NCBI GenBank assembly: GCA_947168445.1
Contig: CAMVLW010000004.1
Coordinates: 1 to 64,000 of the forward strand
Reading direction: 5' to 3'
Source of the DNA: an uncultured Clostridia bacterium
GTDB lineage: Bacteria; Bacillota; Clostridia; Oscillospirales; Acutalibacteraceae
DNA: 64,000 nucleotides
Shown here in pieces: positions 47,041-56,480 of this stretch. Made by a program: the position numbers and the translations under genes. The notes beneath the pieces were generated by a model. It searched no databases. It was not told the DNA's origin and worked only from the letters and a program-made list of their open reading frames with translations. Position 1 is the stretch's first letter, and each line of letters starts with the position of its first letter.

Positions 47041-48545
47041 CAGCCCTGAGTGACTTCCGCAGCCGCCTTTACCGCGCGGTTCACGTCGGCTTTGTAGGCA
47101 TGACCCGCCGGTTCGCCGTTGACAACCGCCGCGAAGGTGTCGCCGCCGTTATCGACATAACGCACGGTGTCGGTGCTGCCGTCGGCAAAGGTGTATTCCA
47201 CACGCAGCGCGTCGCTGCCGCTTGCGGAACCTGTTTTGACGTCGCTCGGCACAATCAGCGTCAAATCGTCATAAAACACCGAGAAGTCGCCAAGCTGAAT
47301 TTCGTCGCCCTTATAATACACCGCGGTTTTAGTCGAGGTGGTTTCGCTGCCCTGATCGTCGGTGGTGGTGGACTCGCGCGTATCGAGCGTAAAGTCATAG
47401 GTCTTGCCGCCGGCGGTCAGGCTGACGCCTGTCAGCGCGGTCATTTTGGGATAGAGCACATATTCGGAGCACAGCTTTTCGTAGCTTGTGTTCACCCACG
47501 CCACCTTGTCGGCGGAAATCGTATAGACCACATTTTTGCCGTCCAACATCAAATTGACCTTGCCGTCGCTGTCGGGCTTGGAGGCGGAGAGCGACACGGT
47601 AGTGTCGGGATATTCCGCCTTCAGCTTTGCGTAAGGCGCGGCAAGTCCCGCCTCGCTCAGCTGACTGCCGGAGGGATTGACAAATTTCACCGAAAGCGCG
47701 TACAAATCGCGGATACCCGACGCCACAAGGCTGCTCTCGTTCTCGCCCGCCAAGCGGCTGACCGGAGCGGTCATGCGGTAGGAAGCGGAGTAGTTTTCGT
47801 CGGTGTTCGGCTCCAAGGTAATGCTCTGCGGGAACGCGCTGCCGGAGAGGACAATCGAGCCCGGTTTGTTGTTTTCGGTGTTCTCCGCCGCGTTGTTAAT
47901 CGTCAGGCTGATTAAGTCGGTCAGCCCGAAGTCAAACGCCGAGATCACCTCGGTGTCCACCACATACACCGCGTCGCCTGTGCCGAACTTGACATAGGTG
48001 CCCGCGTTCTGCGGCGCGTCGCTGCCGATGGTGATAATCGACTTTGTGTTGTCGGTGTAGGTGACGGTCACAACCGAGCGCGGGCTGTCAAAGCCAAACT
48101 CGCCGCTCTTTTCCTTGTCGAGCGTCGCCACCTGTGAGAATTCAAGCTTAGCCGCGGCGCTGGCAATCAAATCGGGATTACCGCTCTGCAAATCAAAACC
48201 CTCGTAGCCCTTGATGGTGTAGACCGTCGCCTCGCCCTCCGGGGTATCGGAAATCACGTCCAGCGTACCCTTGCTGTTTTCAATGTGAATGGTCTTGATG
48301 TCGGCGGGATAATACTCCATCAGTGTACCGTAGCTGTTGTTCTCAATCTTGCCGTTTTTGGTGCCGACAATCGCCTGGTGCACGCCGTTTTTGTCGGTGG
48401 ATACAGTCAGCGCAACGCCTTCGTCAATGGTTGCGGCTTGATTATCGCTGCTGCCGCCCTTCGGCAGAAAAATCAGAATCAACACCACCGCAGCCAGCAC
48501 CACCGCAGCCGCGGCGGCGATAATAATACCCTTTTTCTTGTTCAT
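47040..48545 (-). CDS. DUF4340 domain membrane-anchored protein
   Basis: A 501-residue protein: one N-terminal TM (KKKGIIIAAAAAVVLAAVVLILIF) and a long extracellular part with DUF4340 repeats (GFDLQSGNPDLIASAAAKL, GFDSPRSVVTVTYTDNTKSIITIGSDAP, YVVDTEVISAF). DUF4340 proteins are usually encoded next to GldG-type proteins, as here. Function unknown. The ORF track start at 48569 is upstream of AGGAGG; ATG 48545 follows that RBS and overlaps the gldG-like stop by one base. Confidence 0.85.
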   Translation of the reverse strand: MNKKKGIIIAAAAAVVLAAVVLILIFLPKGGSSDNQAATIDEGVALTVSTDKNGVHQAIVGTKNGKIENNSYGTLMEYYPADIKTIHIENSKGTLDVISDTPEGEATVYTIKGYEGFDLQSGNPDLIASAAAKLEFSQVATLDKEKSGEFGFDSPRSVVTVTYTDNTKSIITIGSDAPQNAGTYVKFGTGDAVYVVDTEVISAFDFGLTDLISLTINNAAENTENNKPGSIVLSGSAFPQSITLEPNTDENYSASYRMTAPVSRLAGENESSLVASGIRDLYALSVKFVNPSGSQLSEAGLAAPYAKLKAEYPDTTVSLSASKPDSDGKVNLMLDGKNVVYTISADKVAWVNTSYEKLCSEYVLYPKMTALTGVSLTAGGKTYDFTLDTRESTTTDDQGSETTSTKTAVYYKGDEIQLGDFSVFYDDLTLIVPSDVKTGSASGSDALRVEYTFADGSTDTVRYVDNGGDTFAAVVNGEPAGHAYKADVNRAVKAAAEVTQG

Positions 48546-50056
48546 CAGCGGTTCCTCCTGCGAATCCAAAGAATGATACCCACTACCAGCATTGCCGCGG
48601 GAAGGAGAATGACAAAGATAATCAAAATCACATTGGTGGTCGAAGCGGTCGGAGCGCCCAGCGTATCCGCCTGCAGGCTCTTGCTCTCAATCACAACGGT
48701 TTCGTCGTCCTTGTCGGCAATGGTGTTGACCGCGTTCATGAAGTACGCGCCGTTGTTAAAGCTGTAGTAATTCATGATTTCCTCGGAGAACATGGTGCTG
48801 GAACTGAATACCAGCACGCGGGAATAGGTGTCGGTGCCGGCTTTTTGCGCTTCGGCGGCAATTGCCAGCGGCTCGCCCTTTACATTTGCCTTCACGTCAA
48901 AGCTTTCGTCCGCGTCATACGGATAGATACCGGCGCCGTCGGAGGTCTGTAAAATCGCGTGAGCGGTGTTGGAATCCTTGATTGTGATACCGCAGGCATA
49001 GTTTGTCACCACGGGAACATTCGGGTTTTTCAGATTTTCCTTGTAATAATCGGTATAGTCCACCAGATAAGTGAAAATCGAGTTGGGGTTCCAGCGGTAG
49101 TCGTCGCTTGTTTCGTAGATATAGCCCTTGTTCAGCTCCATGCCCCAGTCGTTGAGGAGCGCGTCGAGATTCGGAGTTTTCAGTTCGCCGACGCCGGGAT
49201 TGACGGTGGGAATGTAAATCAGGTTTTTGCCGTACTTTCCGCCGTTTTCAAGCCATGTGCGCAGGGTTTCCGCCGCCGCTTCGCTGAGGTCGGTCTGCGG
49301 CGCGTAAATCAACGCAAAATCGGCGTTTTCGTCGAGTTTTCCGGTCAAAAGCGAAACCTCGTTGACCTGATAGGCGTTGTCGGTCAGCAGAGCGGTCAAG
49401 CCCTCATAGCCGCTTTCGCCCTCGCCTGTGAGCACATCAACCACAATTCTCTCGTCGCTGGTGACATACAGCGCGCCCTTGACAACCGCCTCTTCAATTT
49501 TGGTTCCCGTCCACTGATAGGACTGGTAGTAGTTGTAGTAATCCTGGTCGTAGGTAAAGCAATCGTCAAGCGAAAGTCCCTTGTACTGGTCGCCGCAGGT
49601 GATGACGCCGACGTTTGTTTTGGTTGTCCAGTTGATATTGGGATAATTTTTTGTAAAGTTGGGATTCTCGGTTGTGTTGACAAATTCATAGGTGAATTTG
49701 CCGCCTGACTTGCTCTCCATTTTGTCGAGCAGGGTTTTTGCCTGCACAAAATAGGTGCCCGCGCTTGTGAAGGTGTTTTCGTCAGACACAATATAGAGCT
49801 TCACGTCCTTTTTCAGATGACCGATATATTCCTCGGTGTCGCTGCTCAGTCCAAAGGCGTTGTTTCCTGTTAAGTCCGCCTTTAAATCGGGAAAGCGGTC
49901 AACCAGCAGTCCGGCAATCACGTTAATCAAAATAACAACCGCCACCGCAAGAGCGGTGATGCCCGCAGCCAGCGAGCCGTGGCGCATTTTGCGGGATTGC
50001 AAAAGCCTTTTCAAGCCTCCCTTTTTGGAGGAATTTGTTTCTTTGTTGTCAGCCAT
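48545..50056 (-). CDS. GldG-family ABC exporter accessory protein
   Basis: A 503-residue membrane protein: N-terminal TM (about 28-52), a large extracellular ABC_transp_aux/GldG domain (RIVVDVLTGEGESGYEGL, ADFALIYAPQTDLSEAAAETLRTWL, GKNLIYI), and a C-terminal TM (VILIIFVILLPAAMLVVGIILWI). In Bacteroidetes GldG works with GldA and GldF in gliding; in Firmicutes the same set is an exporter of unknown cargo. GGAGGG precedes ATG 50056. Twelve nt separate it from the permease gene. Confidence 0.86.
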   Translation of the reverse strand: MADNKETNSSKKGGLKRLLQSRKMRHGSLAAGITALAVAVVILINVIAGLLVDRFPDLKADLTGNNAFGLSSDTEEYIGHLKKDVKLYIVSDENTFTSAGTYFVQAKTLLDKMESKSGGKFTYEFVNTTENPNFTKNYPNINWTTKTNVGVITCGDQYKGLSLDDCFTYDQDYYNYYQSYQWTGTKIEEAVVKGALYVTSDERIVVDVLTGEGESGYEGLTALLTDNAYQVNEVSLLTGKLDENADFALIYAPQTDLSEAAAETLRTWLENGGKYGKNLIYIPTVNPGVGELKTPNLDALLNDWGMELNKGYIYETSDDYRWNPNSIFTYLVDYTDYYKENLKNPNVPVVTNYACGITIKDSNTAHAILQTSDGAGIYPYDADESFDVKANVKGEPLAIAAEAQKAGTDTYSRVLVFSSSTMFSEEIMNYYSFNNGAYFMNAVNTIADKDDETVVIESKSLQADTLGAPTASTTNVILIIFVILLPAAMLVVGIILWIRRRNR

Positions 50057-50068
50057 GTCAATCCCTCC

Positions 50069-50773
50069 TTAGTTCCAGCGGCGGCGTTCAAGCACACGGA
50101 CAGTGAAGAACAAAAACAGTCCCGTCACGCTCAGGAAGAACACCACGTCAACAAGCGACAAAATGCCGTAGGTAAAGTTTGTGTAATAGTTGAGGAAGTT
50201 GATTTTTTGCAGGATGTTTGCAATCCAATCAATCGAAATGCTGCTGATAAAATAACTCATCATATCAATCACAAGACCTGCCGCCATGCCGATTACAGCC
50301 GCGACAACCATGCTTTCGGTCAGTGAGGAAATGAAGATGTTAATCGCAATCATTGAAGCGCCCAGCAGGAAAATGCCGAGGAAGGTGCACAGCACCACCG
50401 ACCACTGCGGCTGCGCGAAGAACGAAATCACAACGGCATACACCAAGAAAATCAGGCAGCACATGCCGTAGAGCGTCAGCGCGCCGAAGAATTTACCCAG
50501 TACAATTTCCGTCAGGCTTGTCGGAGAGGTCAGCAGCGCCTGGTCGGTTTTCTGCCGCCGCTCCTCCGCAAAGCTTTTCATCGTGATGATGGGAATAATG
50601 AACATGATGATGTAAAACATGTTGGCGTAAACGTATGCAAGGCTTGCGGTATCTCCCAAAAAACAGTAGTTATAGAAGAACAAGCCCGAAAAGAAGAAAA
50701 ACACCGCCAACACCACATAGCCGACCGCCGAGCTGAAAAAGCCCGACAGCTCGCGCTTATAAATTGCCGACAT
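50069..50773 (-). CDS. ABC transporter permease (GldF/ABC-2 type)
   Basis: A 234-residue protein with six membrane helices. It begins MSAIYKRELSGFFSSAVGYV and has PIITMKSFAEERRQKTDQALLTSPTS, the conserved cytosolic coupling segment of GldF/NatB/YhaP-like ABC-2 permeases. It pairs with the ATPase encoded just upstream, whose stop overlaps its ATG by one base. It probably exports or flips a substrate across the cell membrane. Confidence 0.88.
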   Translation of the reverse strand: MSAIYKRELSGFFSSAVGYVVLAVFFFFSGLFFYNYCFLGDTASLAYVYANMFYIIMFIIPIITMKSFAEERRQKTDQALLTSPTSLTEIVLGKFFGALTLYGMCCLIFLVYAVVISFFAQPQWSVVLCTFLGIFLLGASMIAINIFISSLTESMVVAAVIGMAAGLVIDMMSYFISSISIDWIANILQKINFLNYYTNFTYGILSLVDVVFFLSVTGLFLFFTVRVLERRRWN

Positions 50774-51705
50774 TACTCTTTTCCTCCCTTCGCCTGCTCG
50801 GTTAATCTGAGATAGATTTCCTCCAAGCTTTCGTCGCCCGACTTCATTTCAAGAATCGAAGCGCCGACGCGCACCATTGCGCTGAACACGTCGCGGCGAA
50901 CGTCCGCGCCCTTTTGATATTCCACCGAATAGGTCTCCGCGCCGGTTTTCTTCACCTGCTGCACACCGGGAATTTTTTGGATTTCGCTGATAATTTCGGT
51001 GCTGCCGCCCTCGGCGGTGAGCGTCAGCTTTTGCTCGCCCGACAAAACGGAATACAGCTCGTCAGCCTTTGCGTCGGCAACGATTTTGCCGTCGGAAATA
51101 ATAATCACGCGGTCGCAGGTCGCGGAAATCTCACTGAGCACATGCGAGGAAAAAATCACCGTATGCTTTTTGCCGAGGCTCTTAATCAGCTTGCGGATTT
51201 CGATAATCTGCTTGGGGTCGAGTCCGACGGTGGGCTCGTCGAGAATAATCACCGGCGGGTTGCCCAGCAGCGCCTGCGCAAAGCCCACGCGCTGACGGAA
51301 GCCCTTTGACAAATTCTTAATCAGGCGCTTGCCGTGCTTGTCAAGGCTGACAAGGCGCATGATTTCGTCGATATGCTCCTTTTTCGGCAGCTTGACGCGC
51401 TTTAAATCAAACATGAATTCCAGATATTTGCGCACCGTCATGTCGGTGTAAAGCGGCGGAATTTCGGGCAGATAGCCGATTTTTTGCTTGGTTTTTTTCG
51501 GCTCGCTCAAAATCTCGGAGCCGTCCACCGTCACGGTTCCCGACGTTGACGAAATGTAGCCCGTAATGATGTTCATGGTGGTGGATTTGCCCGCGCCGTT
51601 CGGACCGAGAAAACCAAGAACCTCGCCGGTATCAACGGTAAAGCTGATACCGTCCACGGCGGTGATCTCGCCGTAGCGCTTGGTCAGGTTTTTTACCTCT
51701 ATCAT
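50773..51705 (-). CDS. ABC transporter ATP-binding protein (GldA type)
   Basis: A 310-residue ATPase. Walker A GPNGAGKSTTMN, Q-loop region KIGYLPEIPPLY, signature LSKGFRQRVGFAQAL, Walker B VIILDEPTVGLDP, H-loop FSSHVLSE. The C-terminal 90 residues are a regulatory extension found in GldA/ABC-2 ATPases. First gene of the exporter operon. GAGGAG precedes ATG 51705, and that RBS directly abuts a CGCGGGC-ACT-GCCCGCG hairpin. A TGTGCTACAAT extended -10 is at 51753-51761 on the minus strand. Confidence 0.92.
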   Translation of the reverse strand: MIEVKNLTKRYGEITAVDGISFTVDTGEVLGFLGPNGAGKSTTMNIITGYISSTSGTVTVDGSEILSEPKKTKQKIGYLPEIPPLYTDMTVRKYLEFMFDLKRVKLPKKEHIDEIMRLVSLDKHGKRLIKNLSKGFRQRVGFAQALLGNPPVIILDEPTVGLDPKQIIEIRKLIKSLGKKHTVIFSSHVLSEISATCDRVIIISDGKIVADAKADELYSVLSGEQKLTLTAEGGSTEIISEIQKIPGVQQVKKTGAETYSVEYQKGADVRRDVFSAMVRVGASILEMKSGDESLEEIYLRLTEQAKGGKE

Positions 51706-51719
51706 CTATATCACTCCTC

Positions 51720-51736
51720 CGCGGGCAGTGCCCGCG
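51720..51736 (-). repeat. Mini-hairpin abutting the exporter operon RBS
   Basis: CGCGGGC-ACT-GCCCGCG (minus strand), 7-bp stem with a 3-nt loop, immediately followed by GAGGAG. On the plus strand it equals the rpe leader hairpin with one loop change. Confidence 0.7.
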
Positions 51737-51859
51737 TTTTTTACCATTTTATATTGTAGCACAAAACCTTTTGTTTGGGTAGTCAATTTTGTAAAATTTC
51801 AATCAAACATCACAATGGGAGCGGTTAGTGAGTGATTGAATCAGCGTGCGTTCTCCTAA

Positions 51860-51896
51860 ATAAAAGCAGTCAGGAACACAAGCTTTCCTGACTGCT
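51860..51896 (-). terminator. Intrinsic terminator of purL
   Basis: On the minus strand GCAGTCAGGAA-AGCTTGTG-TTCCTGACTGC followed by TTTTATTT. The CAGTCAGGA/TCCTGACTG core matches the terminator at 34667. Confidence 0.85.
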
Positions 51897-51897
51897 A

Positions 51898-51931
51898 TAC
51901 TTATAACTTATTCACTTACCACTTATCATCA
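51898..51931. repeat. Stop-adjacent GTGGTAAGTGAATAAGTTATAAG repeat after purL
   Basis: On the minus strand the purL stop runs into TGATAAGTGGTAAGTGAATA, the same family as at 13771, 34637 and 41918. Confidence 0.65.
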
Positions 51932-54900
51932 CTTAAAATACTTCACGCCGCTCTCAAAGATTTTCTGGTCTTTTTCAAACGGAACATTCTGATACAGGTT
52001 TTCGCCCTTTCTTTCGCTGTGACCCATCTTGCCGAGCACTCTGCCGTCGGGAGAGGTAATGCCTTCAATAGCGCAGACGGAGCCGTTGACGTTAAACGCA
52101 ATGTCCGCCGAGGGTGCGCCGCTGAGATCGACGTACTGGGTAGCGATTTGTCCGTTTGCCGCCAGCGCCTTGACGGTTTCCTCGTCCGCCATGAATCTGC
52201 CTTCGCCGTGCGAAACGGGAATCGCGAACACGTCGCCGGCATTTACGCCCGAGAACCACGGAGACTTGACAGAGGTAACGCGGGTGTACGCCATGTGCGA
52301 AATGTGTCTGCCGATGGTGTTGAAGGTCAGGGTCGGGTCGGTGGGCTTCAGCTCACGGATTTCACCGTAGGGCACCAAGCCCAGCTTAATCAGCGCCTGG
52401 AAGCCGTTGCAGATACCGAGCATTAAGCCGTCGCGGTTTTTGAGCAGGTCGTTGACCGCCTCGGCAACGCGCGGGTTGCGGAAGGTGGTGGCGATAAACT
52501 TGCCGGAGCCGTCCGGCTCGTCGCCGCCGGAGAAGCCGCCGGGCAGCATAATCATCTGAGAGGTCTTGATAATCTGCTCCATGCGGTCAATGGTTTCCTC
52601 AATGCCCTGCTGGGTGAGGTTCTTGACAATGAGCATTTCCACCTCAGCGCCCGCCTTTTCAAAGGCTCTGGCGGTGTCAACCTCGCAGTTGGTGCCGGGG
52701 AACACCGGGATAAACACCTTCGGCTTGGCAGGCTTGGCAACCTTAATCGCGGGAGAAGCCGCGCTGCGCTGTGTGTAAAGCGGCGCGTCAACGGTAATTG
52801 CCGGACATTCCGCCTGTGTGGGGAACACCTTTTCAAGCGGCGCTGTCCAGCTTTCAGCCAAAGCGGAAACAGAAACGGACTTGCCGCCCATTGTCACCAT
52901 GCCGTCGTCGGTGACGGTACCCAAATCATAGTATAATACGCTGTCATCAAGCGCCGCACCATCCGCAAGTTCAAGCACCAGCGAGCCGGAGAGCGGAGCG
53001 AACAGCTCTTTGTTTGTCAATTCCTTTGCGAAGCTAAAGCCGAACATGTTGCCGAAGCACGCCTTGCAGACGCTTGCCGCCGCGCCGCCTTCCTTGACAA
53101 CGGAGGCGGAGAGCACCTTGCCGCTGTCCATAAGGGCGTAAACCGCCTGATACATGGCAACCAGCTTGTCCCATTCAGGCATCAGGGTGTCCTTGTTTTC
53201 GGGAACCGGCACATAAACAACCTTGGAGCCCGCCTTTTTGAACTCGGCGGAAACGGTCTTGCTCGCCTTTGTCATGGCGACCGCAAAGCTCACAAGGGTC
53301 GGCGGAACGTCAATGTCCTCGAAGGAGCCGGACATGCTGTCCTTGCCGCCGATGGAAGGAAGTCCCAGACGAAGCTGCGCCTGCATTGCGCCGAGCAGCG
53401 CCGCGGCGGGCTTACCCCAGCGGGAAGGAACGTCCTTTAATCTTTCAAAATACTCCTGGAAGGTCAGACGGGCGGTCAGCGGATTCGCACCGATGGCAAG
53501 CAGCTTTGAAGTGGATTCCACCACCGCGTAAGCCGAGCCGTGGAAGGGGCTCCAGCGGGAAACGCCGGGAATGTAGCCGTAGCTCATGGCAGTCGCGTCG
53601 TCGGTTTCGCCCTTTTCAAGCGGAATTTTCGCCGCCATTGCCTCCTGCGGAGTCAGCTGGGTTTTGCCGCCGAAGGGCATGATAACCGTCGCCGCGCCGA
53701 TGGAAGCGTCAAAGCGCTCGGACAAGCCAATCTGTGAGCACACGTTGAGTCTGCCCATGTTTTTCACAATCGCTTCCTCAAACGGCAGGCTTTCCAACTC
53801 CGCGGGGCAAGCCTCGCGGTAGCAGTCCTCCGCCTTGGGAGCGGCGATATACGCTTTGGCAACCTGCGTTACGCCGTTGGTGTTGAGGAACGCGCGGCTG
53901 AGGTCAACAATCGTGTCGCCGCGCCAGTTCATGGTTAAACGCGGGGTTTCGGTGACAACCGCAACCGCTGTTGCTTCGAGGTTCTCCGCCGCCGCGTATT
54001 CAACAAATGTATCCACATCGTTCTTGTCGAGCACAACCGCCATTCTCTCCTGCGATTCGGAGATAGCCAGTTCAGTGCCGTCAAGACCGTCGTATTTCTT
54101 TGTTACCTTGTCGAGGTCAACCGTAAGACCGTCGGCAAGCTCGCCGATTGCCACGCACACGCCGCCCGCGCCGAAGTCGTTGCAGCGCTTGATTAATTTT
54201 GCCACAGCGGGGTTGCGGAACAAGCGCTGAATTTTGCGCTCTGTGGGCGGGTTGCCCTTTTGCACCTCTGCGCCGCAGGTTTCAATGGAGCTTTCGGTGT
54301 GTGCTTTCGAAGAACCTGTTGCGCCGCCGCAGCCGTCGCGTCCGGTTCTGCCGCCGAGCAGCACAATCACGTCGTCGGGCATGGGTGTTTCGCGTATGAC
54401 GTTCTCCTTGGGAGAAGCGCCGATGACCGCGCCGATTTCCATGCGCTTTGCCACATAGCCGGGATCGTAAAGTTCCACAACCTGACCGGTCGCCAGACCG
54501 ATTTGGTTGCCGTAGGAACTGTAGCCGTTTGCCGCGCCGGTGGTGATTTTGCGCGAGGGCAGCTTGCCGTGCAGGGTTTTGTCAAAGGGAGTGGTCGGGT
54601 CGCCGGAGCCGGTCACACGCATTGCCTGATAGACATACGCGCGTCCCGAAAGCGGATCGCGGATGGCGCCGCCCAAACAGGTTGCCGCACCGCCGAAGGG
54701 CTCGATTTCCGTGGGGTGGTTGTGGGTTTCGTTCTTAAACTGCACCAGCCACTTTTCGGTTTTGCCGTCGATGGTCACGGGCACCTCGATGGAGCAGGCG
54801 TTAATCTCCTCGCTCTCGTCCAAATCGGGAATCATGCCCTTTTTCTTGAGCGACTTCATGCCCATGAGCGCCATATCCATCAGCGACACAATGCGGTCGG

Positions 54901-55705
54901 TGTTCTTGCCGTACACCTCGTCACGGGTCGCGTAGTATTCCTTTAAAGCGTCCTCAATCACGCTGCCGAGGGCTGCCTTTTCAATCTCCACCTCGCTCAG
55001 ACGGGTGAGGAAGGTGGTGTGGCGGCAGTGGTCTGACCAGTAAGTGTCAATTACGCGCAGCTCGGTGACGCTGGGGTCGCGATGCTCGGTGTCGCGGAAA
55101 TAATCGCGGCAGAATTTCAAATCGTCAAGCGTCATTGCAAAGCCCATAGAGCCGTAATACTGCGCCATTTCCTCGTCGTTCCAAGCGATAAAGCCCTCAA
55201 CACGCTTTACATTTTCGGGAACAGGGGTTTCCATATCGAGGGTTTCGGGCTTTTCAAGGGAGGCAAGGCGGCTTTCCACCGGGTTAATCAGGTAATCCTC
55301 CACCTTCTTCAAATCCTCGTCGGTGATGTCACCCTTCAGGGCAATGACACGCGCGGTCAGCACCTTGCAGCGCTCGCCTTGGGTGAGAAGCTGCACGCAC
55401 TGCTCGGCGGAGTCGCCGCGCTGGTCGTACTGACCGGGGAGATATTCCATAGCGAACACGCGCCAGCCGTCCTCAACCGGCAGCGTTTCCTCATAGATAA
55501 CGTCCGCGTTCGGTTCGGAGAGCACAATGCCCTTTGCGCGGTCGTATTCCTCCTTAGTCAGCCCCTCAATATCATAGCGGACAATATATCTAAGGTCGGT
55601 GACGGACATCATGCGCAAATTGTGGCGAATATCCCAAAGGGTCTGCTTCGCCACGACATTGAAGCCGTCGCGTTTTTCAACAAAAATTCTGATGACGTTT
55701 GACAT
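51929..55705 (-). CDS. purL: Phosphoribosylformylglycinamidine synthase, single-chain form
   Basis: A 1258-residue purine enzyme that converts FGAR to FGAM with glutamine and ATP. It is the long fused form. Synthetase domains: NETHNHPTEIEPFGGAATCLGG, GGRTGRDGCGGATGSS, NDFGAGGVCVAIGEL, and GGKDSMSGSFEDI. The C-terminal glutaminase has MLGICNGFQALIKLGL (catalytic Cys) and VSHGEGRFM (His). The clostridial fused form lacks separate PurQ/PurS. CGGAGG precedes ATG 55705. It stands alone, apart from other pur genes, with its own terminator. Confidence 0.95.
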   Translation of the reverse strand: MSNVIRIFVEKRDGFNVVAKQTLWDIRHNLRMMSVTDLRYIVRYDIEGLTKEEYDRAKGIVLSEPNADVIYEETLPVEDGWRVFAMEYLPGQYDQRGDSAEQCVQLLTQGERCKVLTARVIALKGDITDEDLKKVEDYLINPVESRLASLEKPETLDMETPVPENVKRVEGFIAWNDEEMAQYYGSMGFAMTLDDLKFCRDYFRDTEHRDPSVTELRVIDTYWSDHCRHTTFLTRLSEVEIEKAALGSVIEDALKEYYATRDEVYGKNTDRIVSLMDMALMGMKSLKKKGMIPDLDESEEINACSIEVPVTIDGKTEKWLVQFKNETHNHPTEIEPFGGAATCLGGAIRDPLSGRAYVYQAMRVTGSGDPTTPFDKTLHGKLPSRKITTGAANGYSSYGNQIGLATGQVVELYDPGYVAKRMEIGAVIGASPKENVIRETPMPDDVIVLLGGRTGRDGCGGATGSSKAHTESSIETCGAEVQKGNPPTERKIQRLFRNPAVAKLIKRCNDFGAGGVCVAIGELADGLTVDLDKVTKKYDGLDGTELAISESQERMAVVLDKNDVDTFVEYAAAENLEATAVAVVTETPRLTMNWRGDTIVDLSRAFLNTNGVTQVAKAYIAAPKAEDCYREACPAELESLPFEEAIVKNMGRLNVCSQIGLSERFDASIGAATVIMPFGGKTQLTPQEAMAAKIPLEKGETDDATAMSYGYIPGVSRWSPFHGSAYAVVESTSKLLAIGANPLTARLTFQEYFERLKDVPSRWGKPAAALLGAMQAQLRLGLPSIGGKDSMSGSFEDIDVPPTLVSFAVAMTKASKTVSAEFKKAGSKVVYVPVPENKDTLMPEWDKLVAMYQAVYALMDSGKVLSASVVKEGGAAASVCKACFGNMFGFSFAKELTNKELFAPLSGSLVLELADGAALDDSVLYYDLGTVTDDGMVTMGGKSVSVSALAESWTAPLEKVFPTQAECPAITVDAPLYTQRSAASPAIKVAKPAKPKVFIPVFPGTNCEVDTARAFEKAGAEVEMLIVKNLTQQGIEETIDRMEQIIKTSQMIMLPGGFSGGDEPDGSGKFIATTFRNPRVAEAVNDLLKNRDGLMLGICNGFQALIKLGLVPYGEIRELKPTDPTLTFNTIGRHISHMAYTRVTSVKSPWFSGVNAGDVFAIPVSHGEGRFMADEETVKALAANGQIATQYVDLSGAPSADIAFNVNGSVCAIEGITSPDGRVLGKMGHSERKGENLYQNVPFEKDQKIFESGVKYFK

Positions 55706-55848
55706 TCTATCAGCCTCCGTGAAAATTTCAATTTATCAGTTTATTTTATCACAGAAATCGTCGCTTTTATTTCACTATAAGCAATATCCCGAAAAAGTGG
55801 TTCGTGATTCGCGGCAATCCGCAAGCGGCTTGTAAGATAAAACAAATA

Positions 55849-55880
55849 AAAATCAGGCAGAGGGTTTGTACTCTGCCTGA
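55849..55880 (-). terminator. Terminator of the L,D-transpeptidase/acetyltransferase operon
   Basis: On the minus strand TCAGGCAGAG-TACAAACC-CTCTGCCTGA followed by TTTTTATTT. Confidence 0.85.
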
Positions 55881-55886
55881 GACCTC

Positions 55887-56480
55887 TCACTTATTTGCGT
55901 CCAGCTCACGAATGACCCTGCACGGATTTCCGGCGGCGAACACACGCGGCGGAATGTCCTTTGTCACCACGCTGCCGGCGCCGATTACGCTGCCGTCACC
56001 GATTGTCACGCCCGCACAGACAACCACGTCGGCGGCTATCCAGCAGTTGTTGCCGACGGTAATCGGCTTGGCGTATTCGTTCATCTTCCAGTTGCCTTCT
56101 TCGTCCAAATACGGCAGGCGTTCCTCCGGGTTCACCGGGTGAACCGCCGCGGCAAAGGTGCAGTTGGGACCGACCAGTACATTGTCGCCGAACTTCACCG
56201 GGCAGCAGTCAAGCACCGTGAGGTTGAAGTTGGCGTAAAAATCCTCTCCGAAGGTGGTAAACACACCGTAGTCAAACCAGACAGGACCCTGAATGTACGC
56301 CTTTTCCGCGTTTTCCTCGCCGATAAGCTTACGCATAATCGCAACCCGCTGCTCCTCGTCGGTTTCGTGCAGTTGGTTAAAGTCAACGCACAGGTTGTGC
56401 GCGGTTTGGCGCAGCTTCACCAGCTCACTGTCACCCGCGTCGTAGTACTGCCCTGAGAGCATTTTTTCTTTTTCTGTCAT
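55887..56480 (-). CDS. Sugar O-acetyltransferase (maltose/galactoside acetyltransferase family)
   Basis: A 197-residue left-handed beta-helix enzyme. N-terminal Maa domain (MTEKEKMLSGQYYDAGDSELVKLR), then hexapeptide repeats with NFNLTVLDCCPVKFGDNVLVGPNC, catalytic-type His in AAAVHPVNPEER, and GNNCWIAADVVVCAGVTIGDGSVIGAGSVVTKDIPP. It transfers acetyl from acetyl-CoA to a sugar. Its ATG overlaps the L,D-transpeptidase stop (ATGA), so the two are translationally coupled. This unusual pairing hints at a cell-envelope sugar, but that is inference. Confidence 0.9.
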   Translation of the reverse strand: MTEKEKMLSGQYYDAGDSELVKLRQTAHNLCVDFNQLHETDEEQRVAIMRKLIGEENAEKAYIQGPVWFDYGVFTTFGEDFYANFNLTVLDCCPVKFGDNVLVGPNCTFAAAVHPVNPEERLPYLDEEGNWKMNEYAKPITVGNNCWIAADVVVCAGVTIGDGSVIGAGSVVTKDIPPRVFAAGNPCRVIRELDANK

